64,000 nucleotides of DNA from Mastigamoeba balamuthi (taxonomy: Eukaryota; Evosea; Mastigamoebida; Mastigamoebidae), in contig CACRSC010000005.1 in assembly GCA_902651635.1 (NCBI GenBank), positions 518,847 through 582,846 on the forward strand. The letters are read 5' to 3'. The notes under the pieces were generated by a model that ran no database searches, was not told where the DNA came from, and saw only the letters and a program-made list of their open reading frames with translations. Below, one piece after another: positions 32,518 through 42,861 of the stretch. How positions within the stretch are numbered: the stretch's first letter is position 1; each line of letters opens with the position of its first letter. Position numbers and translations under genes: made by a program.

Positions 32518-32876
32518 ATGGACAGCGGAGAGGTAATACTCACCCTCTGGCATTAGTAACCATTGGGTAGTGTAACAAGCAGATCACTCTCTCACCCAAC
32601 AACAAGAACCCAAAGTACCTTATCATCTCGCCCAGCAATCTGAGCAAGCACCTTGCAATGCATAAGGTGTCAATAGATGCATTACAACAAACAATCAAAG
32701 AGGCCTTGAACTCCACTCTCCCAAGAGGTATACATCTGGATTCATAGGGCACTGACTACTTTCAGATGCTTATCTGGATGATAGTCAATCTTGTGCTGCC
32801 AGTGATCTTCTATTTCTCCTTTGCAGAGCTTCCAGAGTTCCAGAGGATCATTAACTCTCTCTTACAAGCCCTTTGA
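32518..32876 (+). CDS. Small unidentified protein, three exons
   Basis: Exons 32518-32532, 32571-32727 and 32827-32876 join in phases 0 and 1 and end at TGA 32874-32876: 73 residues. The donors are GTAATA and GTATAC, and the acceptors GGGTAG and TTTGCAG. The peptide reads PKYLIISPSNLSKHLAMHKV, then QQTIKEALNSTLPR and a helical LPEFQRIINSLLQAL. No family is recognised; a TATA-like box lies upstream. Confidence 0.5.
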
Positions 32877-33404
32877 CACTGTGTCAGTTCATGACTGGAA
32901 GGAGGTTCAAGGACAAATAAAGTGTCAGTCCCCTTGCATGTTTGTGGCAGGCCCTGGCCCCCACGGACAGCCACCCACCTCAAGCACCTCCCTCGGCTCT
33001 GGCAAGGTTCTGGCCTTCAGGCTGCTTCAGGGCTTGGCCTTGGCAACCCCTTGCCCTGTGAGATCCTGTTAGAAGAGTGTGGCAGTCCCAAGGGGCAAGG
33101 TGTCTCTACCCTCGGTTTTGTCTTCCCTGAAAGTTAGCCAATCTGAACCAAACCAATACCTTTCAACGGTAAAAAAAGAGTGGAAGGAGCATGCACAAAT
33201 AACAAATAAATTCAGAACGTGTGAACAATGGAATGTGCATTCGAATGAGCTCTGGATTTATAAGTGTAACATAATTTAAAAGTGCTTAAGCTCTTTAATG
33301 CCAAGGAAAAAGAAGTACTGCAGTGGAAAACTGCAGAACCGGGTACCTGCGTGGTTGAACCAAAAAAGAAGAAAGATACCAAAATAGGTAATGTTTGATA
33401 TGGG
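32877..33404. other. No gene recognised
   Basis: Short open frames only; the plus-strand GC-rich patch 32940-33060 has no motif. Confidence 0.35.
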
Positions 33405-33590
33405 CATTCCATGAAATAGGATGAAATCTATTTGGTTGCCCATTCTGATACCAGTGAGGAATAAGTCCTTGCGGGCCAGGGGAGGTGGGAAGGAAAGGCG
33501 AGTGGGAGGGGGGGGGGGGGGGGTTTAGTGGGTGGTGGGTTTGTGGGGGCATGTATGTGCTTTGTGCACCAGGAGGTTGTCTTTATGGAT
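33405..33590 (+). repeat. Dispersed repeat with G-rich tract, copy 2
   Basis: Matches 10430-10600, including TGCCCATTC..TACCAGTGAG and an 18-base G run at about 33510-33527. Confidence 0.55.
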
Positions 33591-33719
33591 CATGTCATCA
33601 AGTCAATCCTGCATAGTGACAACCCACTCTGCCTGTGTTTATTGTTGCTGTTATGAATACTGGCCCTTTGATCATGCTCTATAGGCTAGTGTATTGCATG
33701 GGGGTGGCATCTTTGTATC

Positions 33720-34243
33720 TACAGTACTGGCCAGAAGTTCCAGGTACCCAAAAATTCAGGAACAAAAGGTCTTTTTGGAATTACCAATTATGTTGAAAAG
33801 CAAGAGGGAAATCCTAATGTCAGTAGCAAATAAAGTCTTCTTTTGCTTTTACTAGGGCCAGGTGACCTTTCATAGAATTTTCAGTGCAACAGCATAACTC
33901 CAGTTGCATGCTTCTGGCCTGAACTGGAGCATGCAACAGCATAGCTGGATCCATCATCCTTGGCCCAAGCCTGAGCCACTGAGATAAAGCAGCCTACGTA
34001 CTTTGCTGCATGCTTGGCACCCCAATGAGGGCCCTTCTCGTGAGACTGCAAGAAGAACAACTTCCACCTCTTCCTCTCTGTAAGTGCCATTTATAGTTTT
34101 GAAGAAAAAGACCACAAAATCATATTAAGATAGGAAAAATCTCTACTCGAGATATCATAACAAATGATACGTTTATATGACCTTATTACTTTAAAAATCA
34201 ATTCACTTCTTTCTGAGTTACTGGGTACCTGGCCAGAACTGTA
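33720..34243 (-). mobile_element. 524-base Tc1-derived miniature element
   Basis: TACAGTACTGGCCAG at 33720 and CTGGCCAGAACTGTA ending at 34243 are inverted ends bounded by TA; the arms continue into GGTACCCA. Inside, the minus strand from 34090 reads a Tc1-type N-terminus (ALTERKRWKLFFLQSHEKGP, AKYVGCFISVAQAWAKD) and nothing of the catalytic domain. It is an internally deleted copy, of a Tc1 family different from the 25442-26689 copy. Confidence 0.8.
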
Positions 34244-34605
34244 CTTGCTTGGTCATATGCCCATTTTTTCAGTTCTGAGGGTTCTGTGCCTATGATGCAT
34301 GTGATTTTATCTCACCATTGGAGCTGGTGAGGGCAGGACCAGGCCAGGGAGTCTGCTTTAACCATGCAGAAAGGAAGGAGAGGCATGCTAAACTCGTAAG
34401 GAAAAACGACTTCTATGATCACGAACATGCACAGTTCTAATGTTCTTGATATGTAAGACCCCCTAACCTCAAATTTGGACATACCTTTCAAATGTTACAG
34501 AGAGCCTATTCAGTAATATCGAATTTTTTCCCAAGTAGTATCTGGAATGCCCGGACTTCTAAGGCAAACAGGCTTTCTCCACCCTAGTCTTGTACCAATC
34601 CACGG
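34244..34605. other. Spacer with no gene
   Basis: AT-rich sequence between the Tc1 miniature and the Harbinger-like fragment. Confidence 0.4.
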
Positions 34606-34860
34606 GTCTGTGATGTTAAGGCCATTGACATCTCACGGCCCAGCAAGAAGCAGAACAAGTTCTTCAATGGCAAGTACAAGGGGCACATGATCAAGATCCA
34701 GAAGGTGGTCAACAACCAGGGCATCCCCATGAACGTTTATGGGTTGAAGAAGGGGGTTCGCCACGACCTGAAGATCTGGCAGAGCTCAGTTCCAGGCATG
34801 GAACTGCAAGGGACACGGCTGTTGGAAGCAAGATATGAGGGCTCATGGAGGCTTTTGTGA
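34606..34860 (+). pseudogene. Harbinger/IS5-type (DDE_Tnp_4) transposase fragment
   Basis: The plus frame reads VKAIDISRPSKKQNKFFNGK, then KYKGHMIKIQKVVNNQGIPM and KKGVRHDLKIWQ. This is the family's block (D-x-T..I.RP...Q..FY.GK.K.H..K.QVV....G......G..HD..I). Only the middle of the catalytic domain is present (about 84 codons), with neither ends nor partner gene, so it is a remnant. Confidence 0.7.
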
Positions 34861-34953
34861 ACACACAGAACAGCACAAGCAATTGACACAGGAAATCTAG
34901 TGTGTGATGTCTGATTATCTACCTCCCAGATTCAGTTTCTGCTAAAACCAGCG

Positions 34954-36060
34954 ATGGAGGCATTGGCGGCCTACGGCTCCGACTCGGACTCGGACACCCC
35001 CGCCCCGCAGCCGCAGGCCCCGCCCCCCAAGACGGAGCCCGCCCCCGCGGCCCCGGCGCCCTCAGCCGTAGCGGGGGCGCGGAAGAAGGCGGCGGTGGTG
35101 TTCCGCGTGGCTGTGGACCCCGCGCTCCTCCGCCCCGACGACGACGACGACGACGCCCCCAGGGCCCCCGCCCCCGCGCCCCGCGCTGGCCTCAGGCTCG
35201 CCGACCTGCTCCCGGCGCCCAAGAACGAGCCCGCAGCGCCCCCGCCGCCGGCCAAGCGCACGCGCACGTCCGGCGCTGCGGGAGGCGCAGATATCGCGCG
35301 CAAATCTCAGATTCTCGCGAATCTCCGCGCCATCGACGACGACGACGACGAGCGCGAGGCCATGCGCCGGGCGCTGCAGAGCACCAGCGCGAGCGGTCCC
35401 GCGGACGACGACACCGACTCCGGGGCCGGCGCGCCGGGCCAGGGCGCCAGCGCGGCCCCCGCCGAGCCCGCGGAATCTGCGGGATATTCTGAATCTCCGG
35501 AATCTGGCGTGAATCCGAGATATCACCCGAATCTGGAACCGGCGCTGCAGCGAGCGGCGGCGCACCCGAGCGCGGCGCCGCAGTACGGCCCCGGGCACGC
35601 GTACTACGCGGCGGGGGTGCCCGAGGCGATCGTGTCGCGGACGGCCGAGGGGGCCTACGTGCCGCCGCCGCCGCAGTTCCTCGACACGCGGCGGGCAGCG
35701 CGCAGGGGCGGCGCCGGCGCAGGCGTGCAGGTGCTCGAGGTCAACGCGGACGAGATGAGGCAGCGGACGTGGCGCGAGGAGGCGGCCGCGCGGGAGGAGA
35801 CGCAGCGGATGAAGGCGGGGCCGGTGCGTTGCTGTCGCGTCGCTGCCACGTCGCCGGTGACGTAGATACGGGCCTCTGACGCAATTTTCTCGACGCAGGC
35901 GATGCCCGACGTGACGGTGATGCCGTCGGCGGTGCAGAAGGCCAAGCACCAGCTGTCGTTCCTGGCGTTCCAGGCCAAGATGAAGCAGGAGGAGTTTGAG
36001 ACGGACCGCTCGCGGGGGCTCAGGACCAAGCGCGAGACCTACGGCAAGTACGGCTGGTGA
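34954..36060 (+). CDS. PRCC: PRCC-family protein (mitotic checkpoint / splicing-associated)
   Basis: Exons 34954-35823 and 35899-36060 (intron donor GTGCGT, acceptor GACGCAG, phase 0) give 343 residues. The N-terminus EALAAYGSDSDSD and a long Pro/Ala-rich, Asp-patched middle are typical of PRCC. The C-terminal exon holds the conserved block: KAKHQLSFLAFQAKMKQEEF, then TKRETYGKYGW at the very end, matching the human KHQITYLIHQAK...QTQAKYGF pattern. In animals PRCC is nuclear, binds MAD2B and associates with spliceosomes. The ATG 34954 is the first in frame. Confidence 0.85.
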
Positions 36061-36488
36061 GCTGGTGCTGTGAAACGGGTCAGCAAAGGTTCCCTGTTCT
36101 CTGCCTCTGGTCCTGTACTCTGTTAACCGCACTTCTTGTGTTAGGTTATTGTGTATGGCAAGAAATGTGAATTTATGCACCGGTCTAAACCCTGTTTATC
36201 TTGTGACCACAACAGGAGATGTTGGTGCTGAAACCCACAGGGAGCTTGCCAGGATCTAAGCCAAAGCAAGCTGTAATGATGGCAAATAGTCTAGTGACAT
36301 TCTTGACATGTTGGCTGGCTTAGTTGCCCATTGGTGTCATGTGTGTGGTTTAATGTCAATCGTATTGCATGCCTGGTCCTCATCTCCTGTTGTTGTGGGA
36401 AGTACCACACTTTGCTCGAGTGAGTCAGCTTTCTCGTGGCAGAAAGGGCATCTGGGGTCACTTGAAACAGAGGCAAAAACGACTATAC
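36061..36488. other. 3' flank of PRCC, no gene
   Basis: Composition falls back to AT-rich within about 60 bases of the stop. Confidence 0.4.
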
Positions 36489-36822
36489 CTTTGTCTAAAC
36501 TATTTCCCATGGACACCCTGCCAAATGGAGAAAAAAAGGCAAAAAGTCGCATTTGAAATCGGGAAACAGAGGCCCACAAAACGGAAATGCGAAAATAAAT
36601 GTTTGAGATTTCTTAGTATTTAGTTTTATCATGTGTGGAAAAACCTAAGTAATAATTACATCAGTTTTATTGTGTGCAATAAATTACCAAGAGAACAGAG
36701 GTGTGTTCAAATTTCTTTCTTGGACCCTGTTTTTGTGGGCCTCTGTTTCCCGGTTTTCAAATGTGACTTTTTGCCTTTTCCCCCCTTTTGATGGAGTGTC
36801 ATGGGAAATATCTTAGACAAGT
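36489..36822. repeat. Long inverted repeat (about 90-base arms)
   Basis: Left arm about 36491-36582 and right arm about 36729-36820 are reverse complements apart from small differences; shared words are TTTCCCATG, GGCAAAAAGTC, CATTTGAAA and GGGAAACAGAGGCCCAC. The 145-base loop contains TTTTATCATGTG and TTTTATTGTGTGCAATAA, variants of the intron palindromes. It could be a foldback miniature element or a hairpin RNA source. Confidence 0.75.
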
Positions 36823-36959
36823 ATGTGACTCTTTATTGTCCGTTTGGAGACCTCTGATTGTTGCCAGATCGATTCCCCCAGAGAGGGTGTTCTGAAACAT
36901 GGCAATGGTCTTGTGTGCGGAAATGTTGTGCTAATGAGCCAGTGCACCGTGAGTCCGCC

Positions 36960-38300
36960 ATCAGAGAGTGAGGACTGATGCTCCTTTGAGTGGTGACGAC
37001 CCTCACAATGCTATAGGGATCACCACTCGAGTGTACTTGCTCATCCTGCTGGATGTCCCACACCTCCAGCCCTATGGCATGTGCAAGGCCATTGAGAAAG
37101 GCAAGAAACAGGTCCTCGTTCTCAAGGCCAAGGCAGTGCTTGATGATGAGTTGTTTTCTGCCTGTGCAGAGGAGTCCAGGCATAAGCACAACATCCTTAT
37201 CATCTATCATCCTGCTTCCAGCAGTGCCCAAGGTTCAGCACCTGGTTCGTGCTTACCATCAGCACTACTGCGAAGATAATGCTGGATGTGGGAGCAGAGG
37301 AAATCCGGCACCAGACAAAGTGTAGACGGGGAGTGAAGTTGCCAAGCTGCGAGGATATCTGTGTGTGTGCCCATGGGTATGATGAGAAGCTCAATGCACT
37401 ACATGGAGTTCATAATGGCCATCTGCTGCTGCCGGCCTTGGTGGGCAACTATGTTGAGCTGCCTGCAAACCACCTCCTATTCGAGGGGCTGCAGCACAAC
37501 TTCCAGCCTGAGCCCCAGGGCATTGGCAAGTCACACTCACTCTACCATGTCATGTATGTGCTATGCGTGGACCCCAGCAACAGGGTCGTGAAATTTCCGA
37601 CTTCAAGGGATGGGAGGCTGACAACAACCCCTTCACCTTCTTTCTCACAGCAGTTCCATAATGACACATATGTGCTAGCCGCACTCCCAGGTGCCATTCT
37701 CTCTGCTCAGATCACTCCCAGACAAGTGGACCACGGCCCTGTGTGTCTTATCAGCATTGGCCAACACTGGGTATTACCTAAGGTAGCAGCTGATGCAAAC
37801 TGGCCCACGATCCTCTTCAACGGCAGCTTCACCACTGTTGAGGTCGCGTCGTTGCACATCTGGCCTATGACATCTCTCGCAGGCGCCTGCCTCAGCTGCT
37901 ACTGGTCAATCGAGGCGACTGTCAGGGACGTCTTCATGTCAATGTCGTTCAGCAACGACGTGAAGGAGAGAATTGGAGTTGTACATTATGCGCCAGCTGC
38001 AGGAGTCAATCATCAGCACGGTGGGGTTCATGCTTCCCAGATGCACAGAAACTGGCGCCAGTCAAGGGAGAAATGGCAGAACTGGCTTTCGATATAATCC
38101 CGTATCGATACCCCATTTCTACGGAAACTCTCTTCCTGCTGCGATGAACTGGAAGCTCCCGACTCCGACTCTGCTCATTCCACACAACTCGAACTACCCT
38201 TGCTTCGACCTTCTTATCTGGAACTGCGACTACCTTGTCGCGGAGCAGATTCCCTTCTGTGCATGGAGACACCAAGAAGAAGCACGACATGTGGCGTGAT
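36960..38300 (+). pseudogene. Crinkler/RHS-type P-loop protein relic
   Basis: Plus-strand segments show a Walker A-like loop in QGIGKSHSLYHVMYVL at about 37520, preceded by LFEGLQHNFQP, and a late segment with TLLIPHNSNYPCFDLLIW followed by AEQIPF. That pairing matches the NTPase and C-terminal nuclease-like parts of Crinkler / retrotransposon-hot-spot proteins (GxPGIGKS...; P.....FPA.D.........VS..HP). It is spread over several open segments (36968-37260, 37249-38097, 37973-38299) and looks like an old, degraded copy. Confidence 0.5.
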
Positions 38301-38550
38301 GCCCTCCCAGAGGGTACCCCGAAATGACAATGCTGGGCGAACAAAGGTTCTTCATAAACTGCACTAAACTGTCGTTCTGGCCTATCAGAAGCGACCACAG
38401 AAGCTCTGGCAGTGGCTCAAGTTCAGATGTTCGTGACATGTTTTTCCTCCAGGTAACAATCAGGTGTTTCATTTACGCACCGTTCCAGCACAGGCGAGAA
38501 GGGCGTGTACATAGAGAAATGTGTTGCCTGTGGAGACGGGCTTTGGCATA

Positions 38551-39688
38551 TCAGCAATTGGTCCAGGGCACCGTAGGGTACATAATCCTGAAGTGCTCCC
38601 ACGTGTCGGCCACGTCCCTGTTCACGTTGACGCGGTCCTCGTCATCCTGGTAGGCGCAGAGGAAGCGACCGTTGTGCCTCGACTTGAAGGTCCACCCGGC
38701 CTCTGTGAATCTGTGGTCGTCGTCGACGCCCGTGAACTCGACGATCCACGCCGCGCGGTCTGTGTCGCAGTGGTCCCACCAGGTCTCGACGCCGCGGTCC
38801 GGCGTCATCATGTAGAGCTTCGTCCCCATGTTCTTGATGCAGTAGTCCCCGTTGGCTGCCTTCTCAAAAACCCACCTTGCCCTGCACTCCTCGGCTGCGC
38901 AGAAACTCCCTCTTAGCATTGTGTGTCTCTCTCTCACTACTCCCACTCCGGGTTCGTTTGCATAAACGGATGCAGAATGCAGGAATACTCTGGAGTGCTT
39001 TTCTGCACCGAGGAGGGGGCTGCTGGCGTACGAGTGGTCCTGCTGTGGTGCTTGAGCTCCTTCTTGTCGTTGGTGTGCAGGAGGTTGATCGCCGACGAGA
39101 TGATGACCACCATCTGGCCCAGCGGTATGCTGCCCGATACTATGTACCACTGAGCGGGCTGCGGCCCCATCGTCACCTCATAATCACCCGTCTCTTTCCT
39201 CCAGCCGCCCAGCTGCAGGAAGAGCGGGGCCTTGGTCGTCCGGATGATAAAGACACCCGGCGCTCTGGTCACGTTGAGCGGGCCCTCTGGCAGGAATGAT
39301 GCCTGGGCGTTTCTGAGCCTGGGGCACGCGTTGCTGAACCAGTACTTGTCGGCCGGGTTCAGGTGAGTGTCCAGGCAGCGGCCCCCCTCCCCCACGAGCA
39401 CCTGCGTCGTGCCGTCGAACGAGGGCAGCACGCGCCACGCCTCCACTGCCCTGCTGCCCCTCGAGAGCGCCTCTGCACCGCGGTGTCAGAAAGGCTGTCG
39501 ACGGCTGTGCGTTGCTGCGTGCTCTTGTACGTGACGCCGCAGATGGTGTTGGGCGCCGTGCAGCGGCTCGTGAGGTAGACCTTGGTGCCCTCGACCTTGG
39601 TGTAGATGACGTAGAACTTGTCGAATGCCAGGCCGAGCGAGACCAGGCAGAGCAGCAGCAGCAGAGTTCCTGCTGGCGTCGTTGCCAT
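38551..39688 (-). CDS. Secreted beta-trefoil / fascin-like protein
   Basis: On the minus strand, exons 39688-39523, 39472-39032 and 38894-38551 close in phases 1 and 1: 316 residues. It starts with a signal peptide (GTLLLLLCLVSLGLA). Two repeated blocks resemble fascin or ricin-type beta-trefoil strands: GEGGRCLDTHLNPADKYW, FLQLGGW, and later EKAANGDYCIKNMGTKLYM, FKSRHNGRFLCAYQD and WEHFRI. Such folds bind actin or carbohydrate; the signal peptide favours an extracellular or lumenal sugar-binding role. Intron 1 (39473-39522) is a GC-AG intron; intron 2 starts GTACGC. The exact family is uncertain. Confidence 0.7.
39473..39522 (-). other. GC-AG intron in the beta-trefoil-like gene
   Basis: 50 bases, donor GCACGCAG, branch TCTGAC, acceptor GGTGCAG. 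Phase 1 on both sides; I found no GT donor that keeps the frame. Confidence 0.75.
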
Positions 39689-40271
39689 GGTGGACCTACT
39701 GGCCTGCGACGCCAAGTCCAAGTGGTGTCAGTGACGTCTGCCAGGAACTCTACGGCAGAGTGCGCACTGATGGGCAGTAGCGCGCTGATGGACAAAAGAC
39801 AGCAGGGAGGGCTGTTGTGATGCGCGGTGTGGGGATGCTCACCGACGAAGGCCGGGTTTCGTTTTGGAGCCGAATCTGCAGGCGCGTCGCGTATCTGAAT
39901 ACCATCCAGATCCAGGCAATCCAACGTATCACCCCCGAGTGTCCAGCTTTATCTTGCACTTCATTCGGGCATGGACTCTGCAGATCATGTCCATACAAAT
40001 TGGTGTGTACCACCCACATTTGTGATGCTGCAAAACCAGTACGGTTCAAGCGGGAAGTGAATGATCTGCTGATGCACTTTCATCATACAAAATTGTATTG
40101 ACGTCGTTGCTGCATGCTACAGCTTTCTGGCGAATGATGCAAAGGCAGCCAGTGCTTCGTGACAGCTATTTCATCCGGGAAACCGCCTCCCTGTTATTCG
40201 GGAGCACTCACTTGGGTGTACGAACCGTCACGTTGACGTGCGACACGGTAGGTCAGACCAGGAGAGCCGAG
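39689..40271. other. Divergent promoter interval
   Basis: Lies between the minus-strand secreted-protein gene and the plus-strand VTC gene. Moderately AT-rich; no gene seen. Confidence 0.45.
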
Positions 40272-42392
40272 ATGAAGTTTGGCGAGGAGCTGCGGCGGAT
40301 GCGGCGCGAGGACTGGCGGTTCTTCTACGTCGACTACGACGCCCTCAAGGCCTTCGTGCTGGAGCGCACCGCCCCGGGCAGCAGCGGCTTCAGCTCGGGC
40401 GACGAGAGCGACTTCATCCGGCTGCTCGAGGCGGAGCTCACCAAAGCCTGCGACTTCCGCGACGTCAAGAGCGGCGACCTCGTGCGCCGCGTGCAGGCCC
40501 TCGAGGACGCCGCGCGCTCGGGCACCCCGGCGCCGGCCCCGGAGGTGGACGCGGCCACGCAGGACCTGATGGACCTGAGCGCCTTCTGCGCCGTCAACAG
40601 CCGCGCCGTCGCCAAGGCCTGCAAGAAGCACGACCGCTGGACGTCGTTCGGCCTCTCGCAGATGTTCGCGGCGCGCCTGGCCGAGTCGAGCCTCGCGCTG
40701 GGCACCCTCGACGCGCTCGTCTACCGCCTGAGCGCGCTCTACGACGCGCTCTCGGGCGAGGCGCGGCGAGGCAGCGGCGGGGACAAGGGCCCCCGCGAGC
40801 CCTCGATGAGCTTCACGCGGCGGACAAGCAAGTACTGGGTCCACCCCGACGACGTCGCCGCCATCAAGTGCCTCGTGCTGCGCAGGCTCCCCGTCTACGT
40901 CTACGACCCCTCGGCGGGCATCGACCCCGCGGTGTCGTCGGTCTACGTCGACAACCGCGCGTTCGAGCTCTACGCGGGGCGCCTGCAGAAGACCGAGGGC
41001 GCGCTGGCCATCCGCTTCCGCTGGTACGGCTCGCGCCAGGCGCAGCAGCACCAGCAGCGCGGGGAGGTCTTCGTCGAGGTCAAGACGCACAGGGAGGACT
41101 GGACCGGCGAGCAGAGCGTCAAGGAGAGGTTCGCCGTCAAGGAGAAGCACGTCGACGAGCTGCTGCAGGGCACCTTCGACGTCGACGCCTACGCCGAGAA
41201 GCTGCGCAGGGCCGGCAAGAGCGCCGACGACGTCGACAGGGCCGCGAAGCTCGCGCGCCTCGTGCTGGAGACGGTGGCCAGCAGGTCGCTCGAGCCCACG
41301 GTCCGCACGTGCTACAACCGCACTGCCTTTCAGCACCCGGGCAGCGCAGAGGCACGTCGGGCGCAGCACAGCAGTCCCTCGCGGCAGCACTCCTGACAGC
41401 CCGCTGCGAGCAGGTGAGGATATCCCTCGACACGGAGCTGTGCATGATCCGGGAGAGGGACCGGACGGAGGGCTCGTGGAGGCGCACAGACGAGGGCAGC
41501 AGCGCGTTCCCTTACAGCGGCGTGGCCCCGGGCGACATCGAGCGGTTCCCCTACGCCGTGCTCGAGGTCAAGCTGCAGACGCAGGCGGGGCAGAGCCCGC
41601 CGCAGTGGGTGCAGGACCTCGTCAAGGGCCCGCTGGTCGAGGAGGTCCCCAAGTTCTCCAAGTTCATCCACGGCACCTGCGCCCTCTTCCCCTCGGAGGT
41701 CTCCCAGGCACGCGAGCAGGCCTCCGCCGCCGTCACCTGCTCCGGCACTGACGGGGGCACTGCAGGTGCCCTACTGGGTCCCGCAGATGCACGTGGACAT
41801 CCGCAAGCAGAAGCAGAGGACGAAGCTGTTCGAGGAGACGCCGGCGCCGTCCAAGAAGCCCGACGAGTACGTCACGCCGACGCACGGGGCCCTCGATCAG
41901 TTCCGCCAGCGCCGCGAGAGCACCAGGAACGGCTCCACGTCCTCTGCAGCGCGCATGGAGGGCGGTGGGGGTTCCGGGGCCTCGCGGGGGCCGCAGGGAC
42001 CCGAGAAGCGCATCGCAGTGCCCGTGCGCGTGGAGCCCAAGGTCTTCTTCGCCAACGAGCGCACGTTCCTCTCGTGGCTGCACTACAGCGTATTCCTCGG
42101 CTCCTCGGCATCGGCCCTGCTTGGCCTCGGCGGCTCCCGGGCGCGGGTGAGTGCGCTGTTTTCCTTTTTGCAGTTCTGACTTCGTTTTTGTGTTTATTGT
42201 CAGACAAGTGGAATTGTGATTGCGGGGACGTCGCTGCTGGTGGCCGTATACGCGCTGGTGCGATACCAGATACGCGCGTCGCAGATCAGGAGAAGGGACC
42301 CGGGACCGTACGACGACCGAGTGGGGCCGGTGCTGCTGGTCCTCGTGGTGATCGCCGTCGCCGTCGTCTCGATTGTGATGTCTGTCGTCTAG
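40272..42392 (+). CDS. VTC4: VTC4-type polyphosphate polymerase (SPX - polymerase - membrane domain)
   Basis: Exons 40272-41351, 41414-41698, 41766-42146 and 42204-42392 are all phase 0: 644 residues. Residues 1-150 are an SPX domain ([20 protein letters not shown] start; basic KACKKHDRW helix), the inositol-pyrophosphate sensor. Residues about 185-460 are the tunnel polymerase: [84 protein letters not shown] and [14 protein letters not shown]. The C-terminus has three membrane helices of the VTC1/DUF202 type. It makes polyphosphate from ATP while moving it into acidocalcisomes or vacuoles. Intron 1 (41352-41413) is GC-AG; intron 2 starts GTCTCC and intron 3 GTGAGT. Slightly shorter than yeast Vtc4 (721). 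Confidence 0.95.
41352..41413 (+). other. GC-AG intron in VTC4
   Basis: 62 bases, donor GCACGTCG, branch CCTGAC, acceptor GAGCAG. Splicing joins FQHPGSAE to [10 protein letters not shown], exactly as in VTC proteins of other species. Confidence 0.9.
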
Positions 42393-42861
42393 TCGCGGTA
42401 AGACTCTTCGCACACGACTGGAAGTCCGCGGATCAATCGGCCAGCAAACAGTTCTTTGTTTTCTTTAGTTGAACCTTCGCTTATGAACAAACTCTGAGCT
42501 ACACCCACTTTTTGTGAGAATATGCATATTCTCCGCTCCAGATATACGTGCCGATTGCCTCTGACCTCCATCGGCTCCGCATGTTGAAGGCATTGCCGGG
42601 ACTCTGTGACCACTTCTAGAGCTGCCGTTCGAGGGGGTGAGTGTGAGGACTAAAACATGAAGAACAGAGAAGAAGAAGCTCTTCATCAAATGAGGCAGGA
42701 GGTTCACGTGCACTATTTCACCCGCGGAAAACGAGGAGTTCTCTGACACACGTGCAGAGGGTGAGTGTCGATGACGAAGCCACCCTCGCAGGGCACGAGT
42801 ATCTTTGCCATTTTCACAACAACTGCACCACTCACATAACAAACACACTCTCTCGCACACC
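42393..42861. other. Intergenic interval
   Basis: Between VTC4 and the fibro-slime gene. No gene; open frames are shadows. Confidence 0.45.

Noticed and set aside
40194-41390. 398-codon minus-strand frame and 744-codon plus-strand alternate frame opposite VTC4
   Set aside because: GC-rich codon shadows; the VTC4 frame is fixed by strong motif order and exon phases.
42148-42203. Reading VTC4 through without intron 3
   Set aside because: The read-through stops after a few residues, whereas splicing at GTGAGT adds the remaining membrane helices expected of the family.
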